A stretch of 64,000 nucleotides of DNA, taken from positions 1,922,001-1,986,000 of the forward strand of contig NZ_LS999833.1 in the NCBI RefSeq assembly GCF_900537175.1, written 5' to 3'. The notes beneath the pieces were generated by a model that searched no databases, was not told where the DNA came from, and saw only the letters and a program-made list of their open reading frames with translations. Made by a program: the position numbers and the translations under genes. Source of the DNA: Lentilitoribacter sp. Alg239-R112. GTDB taxonomy: Bacteria; Pseudomonadota; Alphaproteobacteria; Rhizobiales; Rhizobiaceae. Below, piece after piece: positions 9,856 through 18,781 of this stretch (the first letter of the stretch is position 1; every line of letters starts with the position of its first letter).

Positions 9856-10482
9856 TCAATATAACGTTTTGTTGTTAGGAATTTCACATGTTTGCCCACT
9901 GCAACCACAATTCAGATCATGGATGAGGCCATTGCTGAGACCGTAAACCCAACCATGAATTTCAATTTTTTTGCCCCGTTGCCATGCAGACTGGATAATC
10001 GGCGTTCGAGAAAGACTTTTAACCTGTGCCTCAATAGATAATTCACACAACCGATCCAGACGAGACTCAGTTTCTTCAATGGCCTCTAACTCTTGATGAT
10101 ATTGATCAGCCACATCGCGAACCGGTTGAATCCAGTGATCGACAACACCATGCTGAACACCATCCATGGCAGCCTTAACACCGCCACATCCGTAATGACC
10201 ACAAACAATGATGTGTTTGATATCAAGCGCTTCCACCGCGAATTCCAGCACGGACAGAAGATTAAGGTCACCTCGATGCACCAAGTTGGCGACATTGCGA
10301 TGAACAAACACCTCACCGGGCTCTAAACCGGTTATCACATTGGCTGGCACGCGGCTATCTGAGCATCCTATCCATAAATATTCCGGGTGTTGCAGTGCGG
10401 ACAATCGTTTGAAATATTCAGGGTCTTGCTCACGCTTACCACTTGCCCATTTTACGTTTGTTTCAAGTAGGTCAGTTAACAT
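9856..10482 (-). CDS. Beta-class carbonic anhydrase
   Basis: It interconverts CO2 and bicarbonate using zinc. The ligand set is visible as CSDSR (Cys40, Asp42, Arg44) and HYGCGG (His96, Cys99). The 208 residues are full length. The ATG at 10482 has GGAGG seven bases upstream and overlaps the end of the hemerythrin gene by 11 bases. Placement in a nitrate respiration operon is unusual; a role in pH balance or CO2 retention during anaerobic respiration is plausible but inferred. Confidence 0.93.
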   Translation of the reverse strand: MLTDLLETNVKWASGKREQDPEYFKRLSALQHPEYLWIGCSDSRVPANVITGLEPGEVFVHRNVANLVHRGDLNLLSVLEFAVEALDIKHIIVCGHYGCGGVKAAMDGVQHGVVDHWIQPVRDVADQYHQELEAIEETESRLDRLCELSIEAQVKSLSRTPIIQSAWQRGKKIEIHGWVYGLSNGLIHDLNCGCSGQTCEIPNNKTLY

Positions 10483-11053
10483 CACTTGCCTCCGGATAAT
10501 CTAAGCCTCGGCGCGTTGCCATTTCTTGACCCATTTGGCTTAAATCATCGGATGTAAACCTAACTTTCGCCAAAGGCATTACAATCGCGTTCTCCAAAAT
10601 GAGGTGGTGCCGTTCATTAGATGTAAATCGATGGGCCATCTCGTTCACCTCAAAGGAAATCGGATAACTGCTCGTGCCATCAAGCAGATACTCAAGCTCA
10701 CGAAGTATCTGTTTTGCGTCGATATGATCAGACTTATGCTCTTCACTGAGCTGATCCAATATTTCATCAATCTGATCATCAGGCTCCGCTCGCTTGCGTA
10801 AAATAGGGAACAGATTTTCTTCCTCATCCGCTATATGATATTTCAAATCATCCTTGAGGAACCGATAGACCGCATGTGTAAGTTCCGGATCCAGTATGTC
10901 CGCATCAAAAATTTGATCAAGCACACTACATAAAACACGCTGCCGAAAATGATCGGCAAAAACATAATCCAGTGGATGGCGAAGCAAATGAGTTGGCGGA
11001 GCATCATTAAGCGCCTCCAATGCCATTTGCCTCGCTTCATCCTGCTTTTTCAT
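10472..11053 (-). CDS. Hemerythrin-like (HHE) di-iron domain protein
   Basis: This is a four-helix HHE-cation-binding protein of 193 residues. Candidate iron ligands are in ADHFRQR, YHIADEEENLFP, SEEHKSDH and ERHHLILENAIVMP. Family members bind O2 or NO or act in iron-sulphur repair (the YtfE/RIC relatives). Next to nitrate reductase, nitric oxide produced during nitrite accumulation is a natural target, which is inference. It begins 12 bases after the parvulin gene and overlaps the carbonic anhydrase start. Confidence 0.85.
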   Translation of the reverse strand: MKKQDEARQMALEALNDAPPTHLLRHPLDYVFADHFRQRVLCSVLDQIFDADILDPELTHAVYRFLKDDLKYHIADEEENLFPILRKRAEPDDQIDEILDQLSEEHKSDHIDAKQILRELEYLLDGTSSYPISFEVNEMAHRFTSNERHHLILENAIVMPLAKVRFTSDDLSQMGQEMATRRGLDYPEASDVN

Positions 11054-11065
11054 GTCCTTCTACTC

Positions 11066-11974
11066 CTATTGAACCAACGGACTATCCGCACTAGAAAGGG
11101 AAACTCCGGTCACTTTGGATTTTCCTGCAAGAATTGCAATATATTGCGCAACAGCCTTCGACCAACTCGCGGCTTCCAGCCATGCTTTCAAACGCACCTG
11201 CATTGCTTCAAATGGTAAAACCTCACCTGGTGTTTTTCGATCAAGTGCGACGATGTGGAATCCAAAACGGCTCTCAATGGGTGATTTTGATATCGAACCG
11301 ACATCCATAATATCAATCGCTTTCTCAAATTCTGATACAGTTGACCCTTTCGTTAGCTGACCCAAATTTCCACCCTGCTTTGATGATGGACAGGCAGAAA
11401 ACTCTTTAGCTAAGTCGCCAAAATTTTCGGGTTTATCTTCTAAAATGGAAATCAGTTCATCTGCTTTAGCCCGCGCTGTTTCCCGCACGCCCTTATCATC
11501 TGGAGCCGCCGGAATTAGGATGTGACGTGCCTCGGAAATTGTTTCCGACATGCAACGCTGCGGGTTTTGTTCATAATACCGCCGACATTCGTCTTCGCTT
11601 GCGTAAGGAACATCGACCTCAGCTTCAATTAGCACTCGGATCGCTGCATCCTGCTCAGTTTCCATGCGATTATTCTCATCAAGAATAGGCTTGAAATCAA
11701 GGTTTTGAGTTTTGGCTTCCTGCCACAACAACTCTCGAATAACCAAAGCGCGTGCGGCTTCCAGCAGCGCCTCACCCGGGTTTGTGGCCGAGTGATTTTG
11801 TGCTTCTGCTAGTATGTCAGCCTCTTTGATTTCGACACCATTGACAGTTACTTCATTTAGAACGGGCTTGGCTTTTGGAGGGATTTTGGTGTCTGGTTCT
11901 TTATATGTGGAATAACCGTCACCGACTAACCCTACAGCCGAACCGTCAGTCTTTGTATTGATAACGGTTGCCAT
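11066..11974 (-). CDS. Parvulin-type peptidyl-prolyl cis-trans isomerase
   Basis: The parvulin (PpiC) domain lies at about residues 140-255: ARHILIPA at the start, then DLAKEFSACPSSKQGGNLGQLTKG, and RFGFHIVALD with the conserved His. The N-terminal 135 residues are helical, with a SurA/NifM-like layout but no signal peptide, so it acts in the cytoplasm. Its ATG directly follows the narI stop codon (TAAATG). Such a gene commonly accompanies narGHJI in alphaproteobacteria and is presumed to help fold or assemble the nitrate reductase complex. Confidence 0.9.
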   Translation of the reverse strand: MATVINTKTDGSAVGLVGDGYSTYKEPDTKIPPKAKPVLNEVTVNGVEIKEADILAEAQNHSATNPGEALLEAARALVIRELLWQEAKTQNLDFKPILDENNRMETEQDAAIRVLIEAEVDVPYASEDECRRYYEQNPQRCMSETISEARHILIPAAPDDKGVRETARAKADELISILEDKPENFGDLAKEFSACPSSKQGGNLGQLTKGSTVSEFEKAIDIMDVGSISKSPIESRFGFHIVALDRKTPGEVLPFEAMQVRLKAWLEAASWSKAVAQYIAILAGKSKVTGVSLSSADSPLVQ

Positions 11975-12700
11975 TTAATTCGCCTCCATTTTAGATTTTG
12001 CAGACGAATTACGAGAGTTCCGCTCACGAACCACCTGATAGCCTGGTCTCCAAAAATATCGAACTGGAACTGAGAGCATGTGAACAAGCCGAGTAAATGG
12101 GAAAATCAACAAAATCGTTAGTCCTAAAACCAAATGCAATTTGAAGAAGATCGATGCATCAATCACATAGTTGGATGCTGAAAAATCAAACGTGAATATA
12201 CCTTGCGCCCATGACATAAATTTCACCATCTCATGTCCATCAAGATGCTGCATCGAAATAGGAATTGTGGCCAATCCCAACAATAACTGCAGCCAAAGCA
12301 AGATAATGATTAAGGTATCTGACGTGCTTGAGTTAGCGCGCACCCTTGCATCAAATAATCTGCGGTGCACCAGCATGGTTGCACCAATGATAGCCATAAC
12401 ACCGGCTATACCTCCGGCGATAATAGCGAGGAGCTGTTTTGCACCATGACTAATACCGAGAGCATCAAATATCTGTATTGGTGTCAGCAGACCAACCAAA
12501 TGACCAAAAAAGATTACGATCACGCCAACGTGAAATAATACCGATCCCCAAACCAGCTGTTTACGCCGTAGCAATTGTGAAGATCCGGCTCGCCACGAAT
12601 ACGGCTCATGATCATAACGCATTATGCTACCCAGAATGAGCACAACGAGTGCGATATAAGGATAAATTCCAAAAAGTAGTGTGTTGAGATATTCAGACAT
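11975..12700 (-). CDS. narI: Respiratory nitrate reductase gamma subunit (cytochrome b)
   Basis: NarI is the membrane anchor that oxidises quinol and passes electrons through two b hemes to NarH. Five membrane spans are evident. Heme-ligand His candidates lie in FHVGVIVIFFGHLVG and in KLHLVLG...RLVHML near the C-terminus. Length 241 is standard. It starts two bases after the narJ stop codon with AGGAGG upstream. Confidence 0.96.
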   Translation of the reverse strand: MSEYLNTLLFGIYPYIALVVLILGSIMRYDHEPYSWRAGSSQLLRRKQLVWGSVLFHVGVIVIFFGHLVGLLTPIQIFDALGISHGAKQLLAIIAGGIAGVMAIIGATMLVHRRLFDARVRANSSTSDTLIIILLWLQLLLGLATIPISMQHLDGHEMVKFMSWAQGIFTFDFSASNYVIDASIFFKLHLVLGLTILLIFPFTRLVHMLSVPVRYFWRPGYQVVRERNSRNSSAKSKMEAN

Positions 12701-12702
12701 AA

Positions 12703-13431
12703 TTACACCTCCTGCATGGGGTGAGAGCGAGCAGATTGTGGATCAACTGGCTTGCGCTTAGACGCACGCATTTGCGTACGCATACGATCAGGCCCACAGG
12801 CCTCTTCACCCGCATTGCCACCGAACGTGACGGCTTCCTCTTCCCAAATCTGGTCCATAGCTTCTAAATCATCCGGATCGTCTTCTGGATTACTCAAGAT
12901 TTCTGCAACCAGCTTTTCATCCGGTTTTTGCTCGGATACATCCTGCAAAATGTCGAAAATTCCTGCATAAATCGATTTGCGTTTTTTTAATCGCTCACTC
13001 AGAACTGCATAGATATGAGAAGTTTGCCCTAACAAATCTTCAATCTCGACATCGGATCGCGTGGATACAAATTCAAGGAAAAGCGGTAGGTAATCCGGCA
13101 ACTCCTTGGTGTCGATTTCAAACCCGTTGTCTTCATACATTGTCATAAGGTCAACCATGGCTTGACCCCGATCGCGGCTCTCACCGTGAACATGTTCAAA
13201 CAAGTGAAGAGATACGGTTCTTGTACGATCAAATAAATGAACGTAACGCTCTTGGGCTTCATAGAGATCAAGGCCAGCAATATCTTCGATAAGTTCAACG
13301 AGATATTTTTTTTGTTCTGGCTTTAAACCCTGATCATCTCGTACAGCAGAAGCAAGTTCACCGGCCTCTTTTTGTATATCGCGACTAGGATATGTGAGCA
13401 GTAATGAGATAATTTTAAGTGTCGTATTCAT
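12703..13431 (-). CDS. narJ: Nitrate reductase molybdenum cofactor assembly chaperone
   Basis: NarJ is the cytoplasmic private chaperone that holds apo-NarG until Mo-bisMGD insertion and membrane attachment. The family signature is visible as LLTYPS near the N-terminus and LFEHVHGESRDRGQAMVDL in the middle, followed by the LPDYLPLFLEF motif. The C-terminal third is acidic and probably disordered. Its ATG overlaps the narH stop codon (TAATG) with AAGGAG upstream. Confidence 0.95.
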   Translation of the reverse strand: MNTTLKIISLLLTYPSRDIQKEAGELASAVRDDQGLKPEQKKYLVELIEDIAGLDLYEAQERYVHLFDRTRTVSLHLFEHVHGESRDRGQAMVDLMTMYEDNGFEIDTKELPDYLPLFLEFVSTRSDVEIEDLLGQTSHIYAVLSERLKKRKSIYAGIFDILQDVSEQKPDEKLVAEILSNPEDDPDDLEAMDQIWEEEAVTFGGNAGEEACGPDRMRTQMRASKRKPVDPQSARSHPMQEV

Positions 13432-14969
13432 TACACTTTCTCCTTGAATAAATCATTAGGTGTATGAACCGTTTTAGGGCGGTTCGAACCAAACAAGTCG
13501 GCATCCGATGACCCACCAGAACAGCCATTGCCGAAGGAGAAACCACAAGAACCGCGTACGTCGTAAGCATCCTCACTAATTTCACGATGGCTGGTTGGCA
13601 CTACAAAACGATCTTCATAATTTGCAATCGCCATGATTTGATACATGTCTTCGATCAATTTGGAATCAAGACCAACTCTCTTGGCAATCTGTTCATCGAT
13701 AACACCATCAACGGTTTTTGCACGCATGTAAGACCGCATTGCCATCATCCGCTCAAGAGCGTTGATCACAGGCTCTTCTTTACCCGCAGTCAGTAAATTC
13801 GCCAGATATTTAACCGGGATGCGAAGAGAACGCACATCTGGCATTCCACCCTCTGTTCCAATCTTACCTGCCTCCGCAGCATTTTGAACCGGAGACAATG
13901 GCGGCACATACCAAACCATCGGCAATGTGCGATATTCCGGGTGAAGTGGGAATGCCACCTTCCAATCAATTGCCATCTTATAAACTGGTGATTTTTTAGC
14001 AGCCTCAAGCCACGCATCAGGGATACCGTCTTTACGGGCCTGCTCGATGACTTTCGGATCATTCGGATCTAGGAATATCTCCAGTTGTTTTTCATATAGA
14101 TCCTGCTCATTTGCCGTCGAAGCCATTTCTTCAATGCGATCTGCATCATATAAAATAACACCAAGATATCGGATTCGACCTACACATGTTTCAGAGCAAA
14201 CAGTCGGTTGACCTGATTCAATGCGCGGATAACAGAATGTACATTTCTCAGATTTACCAGATGACCAGTTATAGTAGATTTTTTTGTATGGACATCCAGA
14301 AACGCACATGCGCCAACCACGACATTTTTCCTGATCGATAAGAACAATGCCATCATCATCACGTTTATAGATAGCACCTGATGGACAAGCCGCCACGCAG
14401 GTTGGATTAAGACAATGCTCACAAAGACGCGGCAAATACATCATAAATGTATTTTCAAACTCACCGTAAATTTCTTTTTGAACACCTTCAAAATTGTAAT
14501 CAACTGACCGTTTTGAAAATTCCCCACCGAGAATTTCTTCCCAGTTCGGACCCCATTCTATTTTCTCCATACGCTCACCACTGATGAGCGAACGTGGACG
14601 TGCAGTTGGTGTGGCTTCTACTTCCTTTGCAGTTTGCAAATGACCATAGTCAAAATCAAACGGCTCATAATAATCGTCAATTTCCGGCAAATCCGGATTG
14701 GCAAAAATCTTTGACAAGATGCGCCATTTTGCTCCCATTTTCGGTTGGATTTTACCGTTTTTATTGCGTGTCCAACCGCCATTCCATTTCTTTTGATTTT
14801 CCCAATCTTTTGGAAAACCAACACCAGGTTTAGTTTCAACATTGTTGAACCAGGCATATTCAACGCCTTCGCGATTGGTCCAAACGTTTTTACAGGTAAC
14901 AGAACATGTATGACATCCGATACATTTGTCTAAGTTCAGCACCATACCTATTTGCGCACGAATTTTCAT
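13431..14969 (-). CDS. narH: Respiratory nitrate reductase beta subunit (iron-sulphur)
   Basis: NarH carries four iron-sulphur clusters from NarI to NarG. The Cys clusters are visible: CIGCHTCSVTCKNVW near residue 16, CEHCLNPTCVAACP, CRGWRMCVSGCPYKK and CTFC...CSETCVG. The Trp in CRGWRMC replaces a Cys and creates the known 3Fe-4S site. I use the ATG at 14969: it has GGAGG upstream and overlaps the narG stop codon as ATGA. Length 512 is normal. Confidence 0.97.
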   Translation of the reverse strand: MKIRAQIGMVLNLDKCIGCHTCSVTCKNVWTNREGVEYAWFNNVETKPGVGFPKDWENQKKWNGGWTRNKNGKIQPKMGAKWRILSKIFANPDLPEIDDYYEPFDFDYGHLQTAKEVEATPTARPRSLISGERMEKIEWGPNWEEILGGEFSKRSVDYNFEGVQKEIYGEFENTFMMYLPRLCEHCLNPTCVAACPSGAIYKRDDDGIVLIDQEKCRGWRMCVSGCPYKKIYYNWSSGKSEKCTFCYPRIESGQPTVCSETCVGRIRYLGVILYDADRIEEMASTANEQDLYEKQLEIFLDPNDPKVIEQARKDGIPDAWLEAAKKSPVYKMAIDWKVAFPLHPEYRTLPMVWYVPPLSPVQNAAEAGKIGTEGGMPDVRSLRIPVKYLANLLTAGKEEPVINALERMMAMRSYMRAKTVDGVIDEQIAKRVGLDSKLIEDMYQIMAIANYEDRFVVPTSHREISEDAYDVRGSCGFSFGNGCSGGSSDADLFGSNRPKTVHTPNDLFKEKV

Positions 14970-17900
14970 ACTTTTGCCTCCTGCTTGCCTTTGTATGGGC
15001 CTTCCATCCAATCCACCTTCTCCATTTTATGAACGACGACAAACTCATCTCTGTTAGAGCCCACGGTGCCGTAGTAGTTGAAACCATATGAGAGTTGAGC
15101 ATAGCCACCAATCATGTGTGTTGGTTTGGTGATGGCACGCGTTACCGAATTGTGAATCCCGCCGCGATTACCCGTGACTTGAGACCCGGGGGTGTTCACG
15201 ATCTTCTCCTGTGCGTGATACATGAAAATCGTACCCTCCTTCATTCGTTGAGACACAACCGCTCTTGCAACAATTGCACCATTTGAGTTGAACACCTCGA
15301 CCCAGTCATTATCGACGAGATCAGCTTTGGCAGCATCCACCTCAGACAACCAAACAACAGGTCCACCGCGGTTTAGGGTGAGCATCATCAAGTTATCTGA
15401 ATAGGTTGAATGGATGCCCCACTTCTGGTGTGGCGTGATAAAGTTGAGCACAATCTGCGGCGCACCATTAGATTTTGCCTCAATCACCGGATTGATGGTT
15501 TTAGTATCAATTGGCGGACGATACACACAGAAGCCTTCGCCAAATGCCCGCATCCATAAATGATCTTGGTAAAGTTGCTGACGTCCTGACACAGTTCGCC
15601 ACGGTATCAGCTCGTGCACATTGGTGTAGCAGGCATTGTAACAAACTTTTTCAGATTCAAGACCTGACCAGGTTGGTGAAGAAATAATCTTGCGCGGCTG
15701 GGCGACGATATCTCTAAAGCGGATTTTTTCATCTTCTTTAGGCAGCGCCAGATGCGTATGATCAAGCCCTGTTTTCTTCGATAGTGCTTCCCACGCCTTA
15801 ACGGCAACTTCACCATTGGTTTCAGGTGCAAGAGATAAAACTACCTCAGTAGCTTCGATGTCCGTTTCGATCTTGGGCATGCCCTTTGTCACGCCTTCTT
15901 CGGTTACAACGCCATTCAAGTTTCCAAGTAGCTCAACCTCATGTTCTGTATTCCACGCGATGCCTTTACCACCATTTCCGAGCTTATCCATTAAAGGACC
16001 AAGAGCCGTAAATCGCTTGTAAAGGTTAGGATAATCCCGTTCAACAACCACGAAATTCGGCATCGTCAAACCAGGAACAGCCTCAGTTTCTCCCTTCTTC
16101 CAGTCTTTTACGTCAAGTGGCTGAGCAAGTTCACCCGGTGTATCGTGGAGTGTTGGAACAAGTACAACATCTTTCTCGACACCCAAAACCTCCGGTGCAA
16201 CTTCAGAGAATTTCTCTGCAATGCCTTTAAAGATATCCCAGTCCGTCCGAGACTCCCATGCAGGGTCCGCAGCACTTGTTAGCGGGTGGATGAACGGATG
16301 CATATCCGATGTATTCAGATCATTTTTCTCGTACCAGGTTGCGGTTGGTAAAACGATATCTGAGTAAACGCAGGTCGTTGACATTCTAAAATCAAGCGTC
16401 ACAAGAAGGTCAAGTTTACCTTCTGGCGCCTCATCATGCCATTTGGCCTCTTGAGCTCGTTCACGACCTTCTTCGCCCAAATCTTTACCCAGCACACCAT
16501 GAGATGTTCCTAGCAGATGTTTGAGGAAATATTCATGCCCCTTACCAGAAGAACCAAGAAGGTTAGAACGCCACACGAACAAGTTTCGTGGCCAGTTAGC
16601 TTCATCATCAGGGTCTTCGCAGGACATTTCCAGCTTGCCTGCTTTTAGCTGATCAACAATATAATCCTTTGGTTCCTTCTTCGACTTCGCGGCAGCAGCT
16701 GCGACATCCAGAGGGTTTGTTTTCAACTGTGGTGCTGATGGTAGCCACCCCATTCGTTCAGCACGAATATTGTAGTCAATCAGCGTTCCACCCCAATCCC
16801 CGTCAGGTGCAGTTGGCGACATAATCTCATTGACTTTCAACGTTTCATATCGCCACTGATCTGTGTGCGCATAGAAGAATGAAGTTGAGTTCATATGGCG
16901 CGGTGGGCGGTTCCAATCCAGACCAAAGGCGAGCGGCAACCAGCCCGTTTGCGGGCGGAGCTTCTCCTGACCAACATAGTGGCTCCAGCCACCGCCGGAT
17001 TGACCAATACAGCCGCACATGATCAACATATTCATGATACCGCGATAGTTCATATCCATGTGGTACCAATGGTTTAGACCTGCGCCCAAAATGACCATTG
17101 AACGGCCATTTGTTTTCTCTGCATTGGTGGCAAATTCACGAGCGACAGTAATAATATTCTCACGCGGAACACCTGTAACTTTTTCAGCCCATGCTGGTGT
17201 GTATGGCAAATCTTCGTCGTAAGATTTTGCGGAATTTGCATCATTCAAGCCACGGTCGAGACCATAGTTTGCGATGAACAAATCAAAGACCGTTGCAACA
17301 AGCGCTTCACCATCAGCGAGTTGAACTTTTTTGGTTGGAACACTTCTTACCAATACACTTTCATGATCAGTACCTTCAAAATGGTCATGTTCGCGATTAC
17401 CAAAATAGGGGAATGCAACAGGTGTAATCGCATCATGGTTCTCATCTAAAATGAGACTCATTTCCAGCTCTACATCTTTGCCTTTGCCATCCTTTTGTTG
17501 AAGGTTCCATTTGCCTTCCTCACCCCAACGGTAGCCTATGGAACCTAAAGGCGCCACTAGCTTGCCAGTTTTGGAATCAATACCAACAGTTTTCCATTCA
17601 GGATTATTTTTCTCACCTAGCTTGCCTTTAATGTCAGACGCACGGATTTGATTACCAGGAATAAACTGACCGTCTTTTTCTTCCAAACGAACAAGCATCG
17701 GCATATCGGTATAACGACGGCAATAATCTTCAAAATATTCTGCCTGTCGGTCCAAATGATATTCACGCAAAATGACATGACCAATAGCCATAGCAAGCGC
17801 TGCATCCGTGCCCTGTTTAGGATGAAGCCACATATCAGAGAATTTAGCAGCCTCAGAATAATCCGGTGACACAACAACAGATTTTGTGCCTTTATACCGA

Positions 17901-18712
17901 ACCTCGGTGTAAAAATGCGCATCCGGTGTTCGTGTTTGGGGAACATTGGATCCCCAAAGCATCAAGTAACCTGCATTATACCAATCAGCAGATTCCGGAA
18001 CGTCAGTTTGTTCACCCCATGTCATGGGCGATGATGGCGGCAGATCACAATACCAATCATAAAAGGACATGCATACGCCACCAAGAAGTGACAGATATCT
18101 TGAACCAGCCGCATAAGAAACCATCGACATGGCAGGAATTGGTGAGAAACCAATCACCCGGTCGGGGCCATATTTCTTTGCAGTGTACGCGTTCGCTGCT
18201 GCAATAATTTCATTGACTTCGTCCCACGTCGCGCGCACAAAACCACCGTGGCCGCGAACTTGAATATAGTCTTGCCGCTTTTCAGGATTGCTTTGAATAG
18301 CCTCCCATGCCGCGACAGGCGTTTTTAACACCCGCTCATTGCGCCATTGTTTAATCAAGCGCGAACGAATGAGAGGATATTTCACCCTATTGGCTGAGTA
18401 CATGTACCATGAATAACTTGCACCCCGGGCGCACCCGCGCGGCTCGTGATTTGGCAAATCCGGCCGTGTACGAGGGTAATCTGTTTGCTGGGTTTCCCAG
18501 GTCACAATGCCACCTTTTACATAGATCTTCCAAGAGCAAGAACCCGTGCAGTTCACACCATGTGTTGATCTTACAATCTTGTCGTGTTGCCAGCGTTTTC
18601 GATAGGCTTCCTCCCAATCGCGGTTCTCGTTTGTTGTCACACCGTGACCATCTGAAAAAGTGCCAGTATTCTTGGCTTTCAGAAAATTCAATCTATCTAA
18701 TAAAAGGCTCAT
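14966..18712 (-). CDS. narG: Respiratory nitrate reductase alpha subunit (molybdopterin)
   Basis: NarG is the Mo-bisMGD catalytic subunit reducing nitrate to nitrite on the cytoplasmic side. The His-Cys3 FS0 cluster is seen near the N-terminus (THGVNCTGSCSWKIYV and EPRGCARG). The Mo-ligand Asp region is in YDWYCDLPPSSPMTWGEQTD. The ATG at 18712 gives the classical MSLLLDRLNF start and has AAGGA upstream; the frame extends eight residues further without a better start. At 1248 residues the protein appears intact. It follows narK2 after a 69-base gap with a GC-rich hairpin. Confidence 0.97.
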   Translation of the reverse strand: MSLLLDRLNFLKAKNTGTFSDGHGVTTNENRDWEEAYRKRWQHDKIVRSTHGVNCTGSCSWKIYVKGGIVTWETQQTDYPRTRPDLPNHEPRGCARGASYSWYMYSANRVKYPLIRSRLIKQWRNERVLKTPVAAWEAIQSNPEKRQDYIQVRGHGGFVRATWDEVNEIIAAANAYTAKKYGPDRVIGFSPIPAMSMVSYAAGSRYLSLLGGVCMSFYDWYCDLPPSSPMTWGEQTDVPESADWYNAGYLMLWGSNVPQTRTPDAHFYTEVRYKGTKSVVVSPDYSEAAKFSDMWLHPKQGTDAALAMAIGHVILREYHLDRQAEYFEDYCRRYTDMPMLVRLEEKDGQFIPGNQIRASDIKGKLGEKNNPEWKTVGIDSKTGKLVAPLGSIGYRWGEEGKWNLQQKDGKGKDVELEMSLILDENHDAITPVAFPYFGNREHDHFEGTDHESVLVRSVPTKKVQLADGEALVATVFDLFIANYGLDRGLNDANSAKSYDEDLPYTPAWAEKVTGVPRENIITVAREFATNAEKTNGRSMVILGAGLNHWYHMDMNYRGIMNMLIMCGCIGQSGGGWSHYVGQEKLRPQTGWLPLAFGLDWNRPPRHMNSTSFFYAHTDQWRYETLKVNEIMSPTAPDGDWGGTLIDYNIRAERMGWLPSAPQLKTNPLDVAAAAAKSKKEPKDYIVDQLKAGKLEMSCEDPDDEANWPRNLFVWRSNLLGSSGKGHEYFLKHLLGTSHGVLGKDLGEEGRERAQEAKWHDEAPEGKLDLLVTLDFRMSTTCVYSDIVLPTATWYEKNDLNTSDMHPFIHPLTSAADPAWESRTDWDIFKGIAEKFSEVAPEVLGVEKDVVLVPTLHDTPGELAQPLDVKDWKKGETEAVPGLTMPNFVVVERDYPNLYKRFTALGPLMDKLGNGGKGIAWNTEHEVELLGNLNGVVTEEGVTKGMPKIETDIEATEVVLSLAPETNGEVAVKAWEALSKKTGLDHTHLALPKEDEKIRFRDIVAQPRKIISSPTWSGLESEKVCYNACYTNVHELIPWRTVSGRQQLYQDHLWMRAFGEGFCVYRPPIDTKTINPVIEAKSNGAPQIVLNFITPHQKWGIHSTYSDNLMMLTLNRGGPVVWLSEVDAAKADLVDNDWVEVFNSNGAIVARAVVSQRMKEGTIFMYHAQEKIVNTPGSQVTGNRGGIHNSVTRAITKPTHMIGGYAQLSYGFNYYGTVGSNRDEFVVVHKMEKVDWMEGPYKGKQEAKV

Positions 18713-18730
18713 GGTAATTTCCTTGTTGAA

Positions 18731-18771
18731 GATCACTCCATCCGGCGGGTCCTAAAACCCGCCAGTGGATC
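18731..18771 (-). other. Stem-loop between narK2 and narG
   Basis: The 69-base gap holds a GC-rich core stem (GGCGGGT, loop CCTAAA, ACCCGCC) with outer complementary arms TCCA/TGGA. On the minus strand no T-run follows, so an RNase processing or stability element that separates transporter from enzyme mRNA is likelier than full termination. Confidence 0.5.
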
Positions 18772-18781
18772 TTTATTATTC

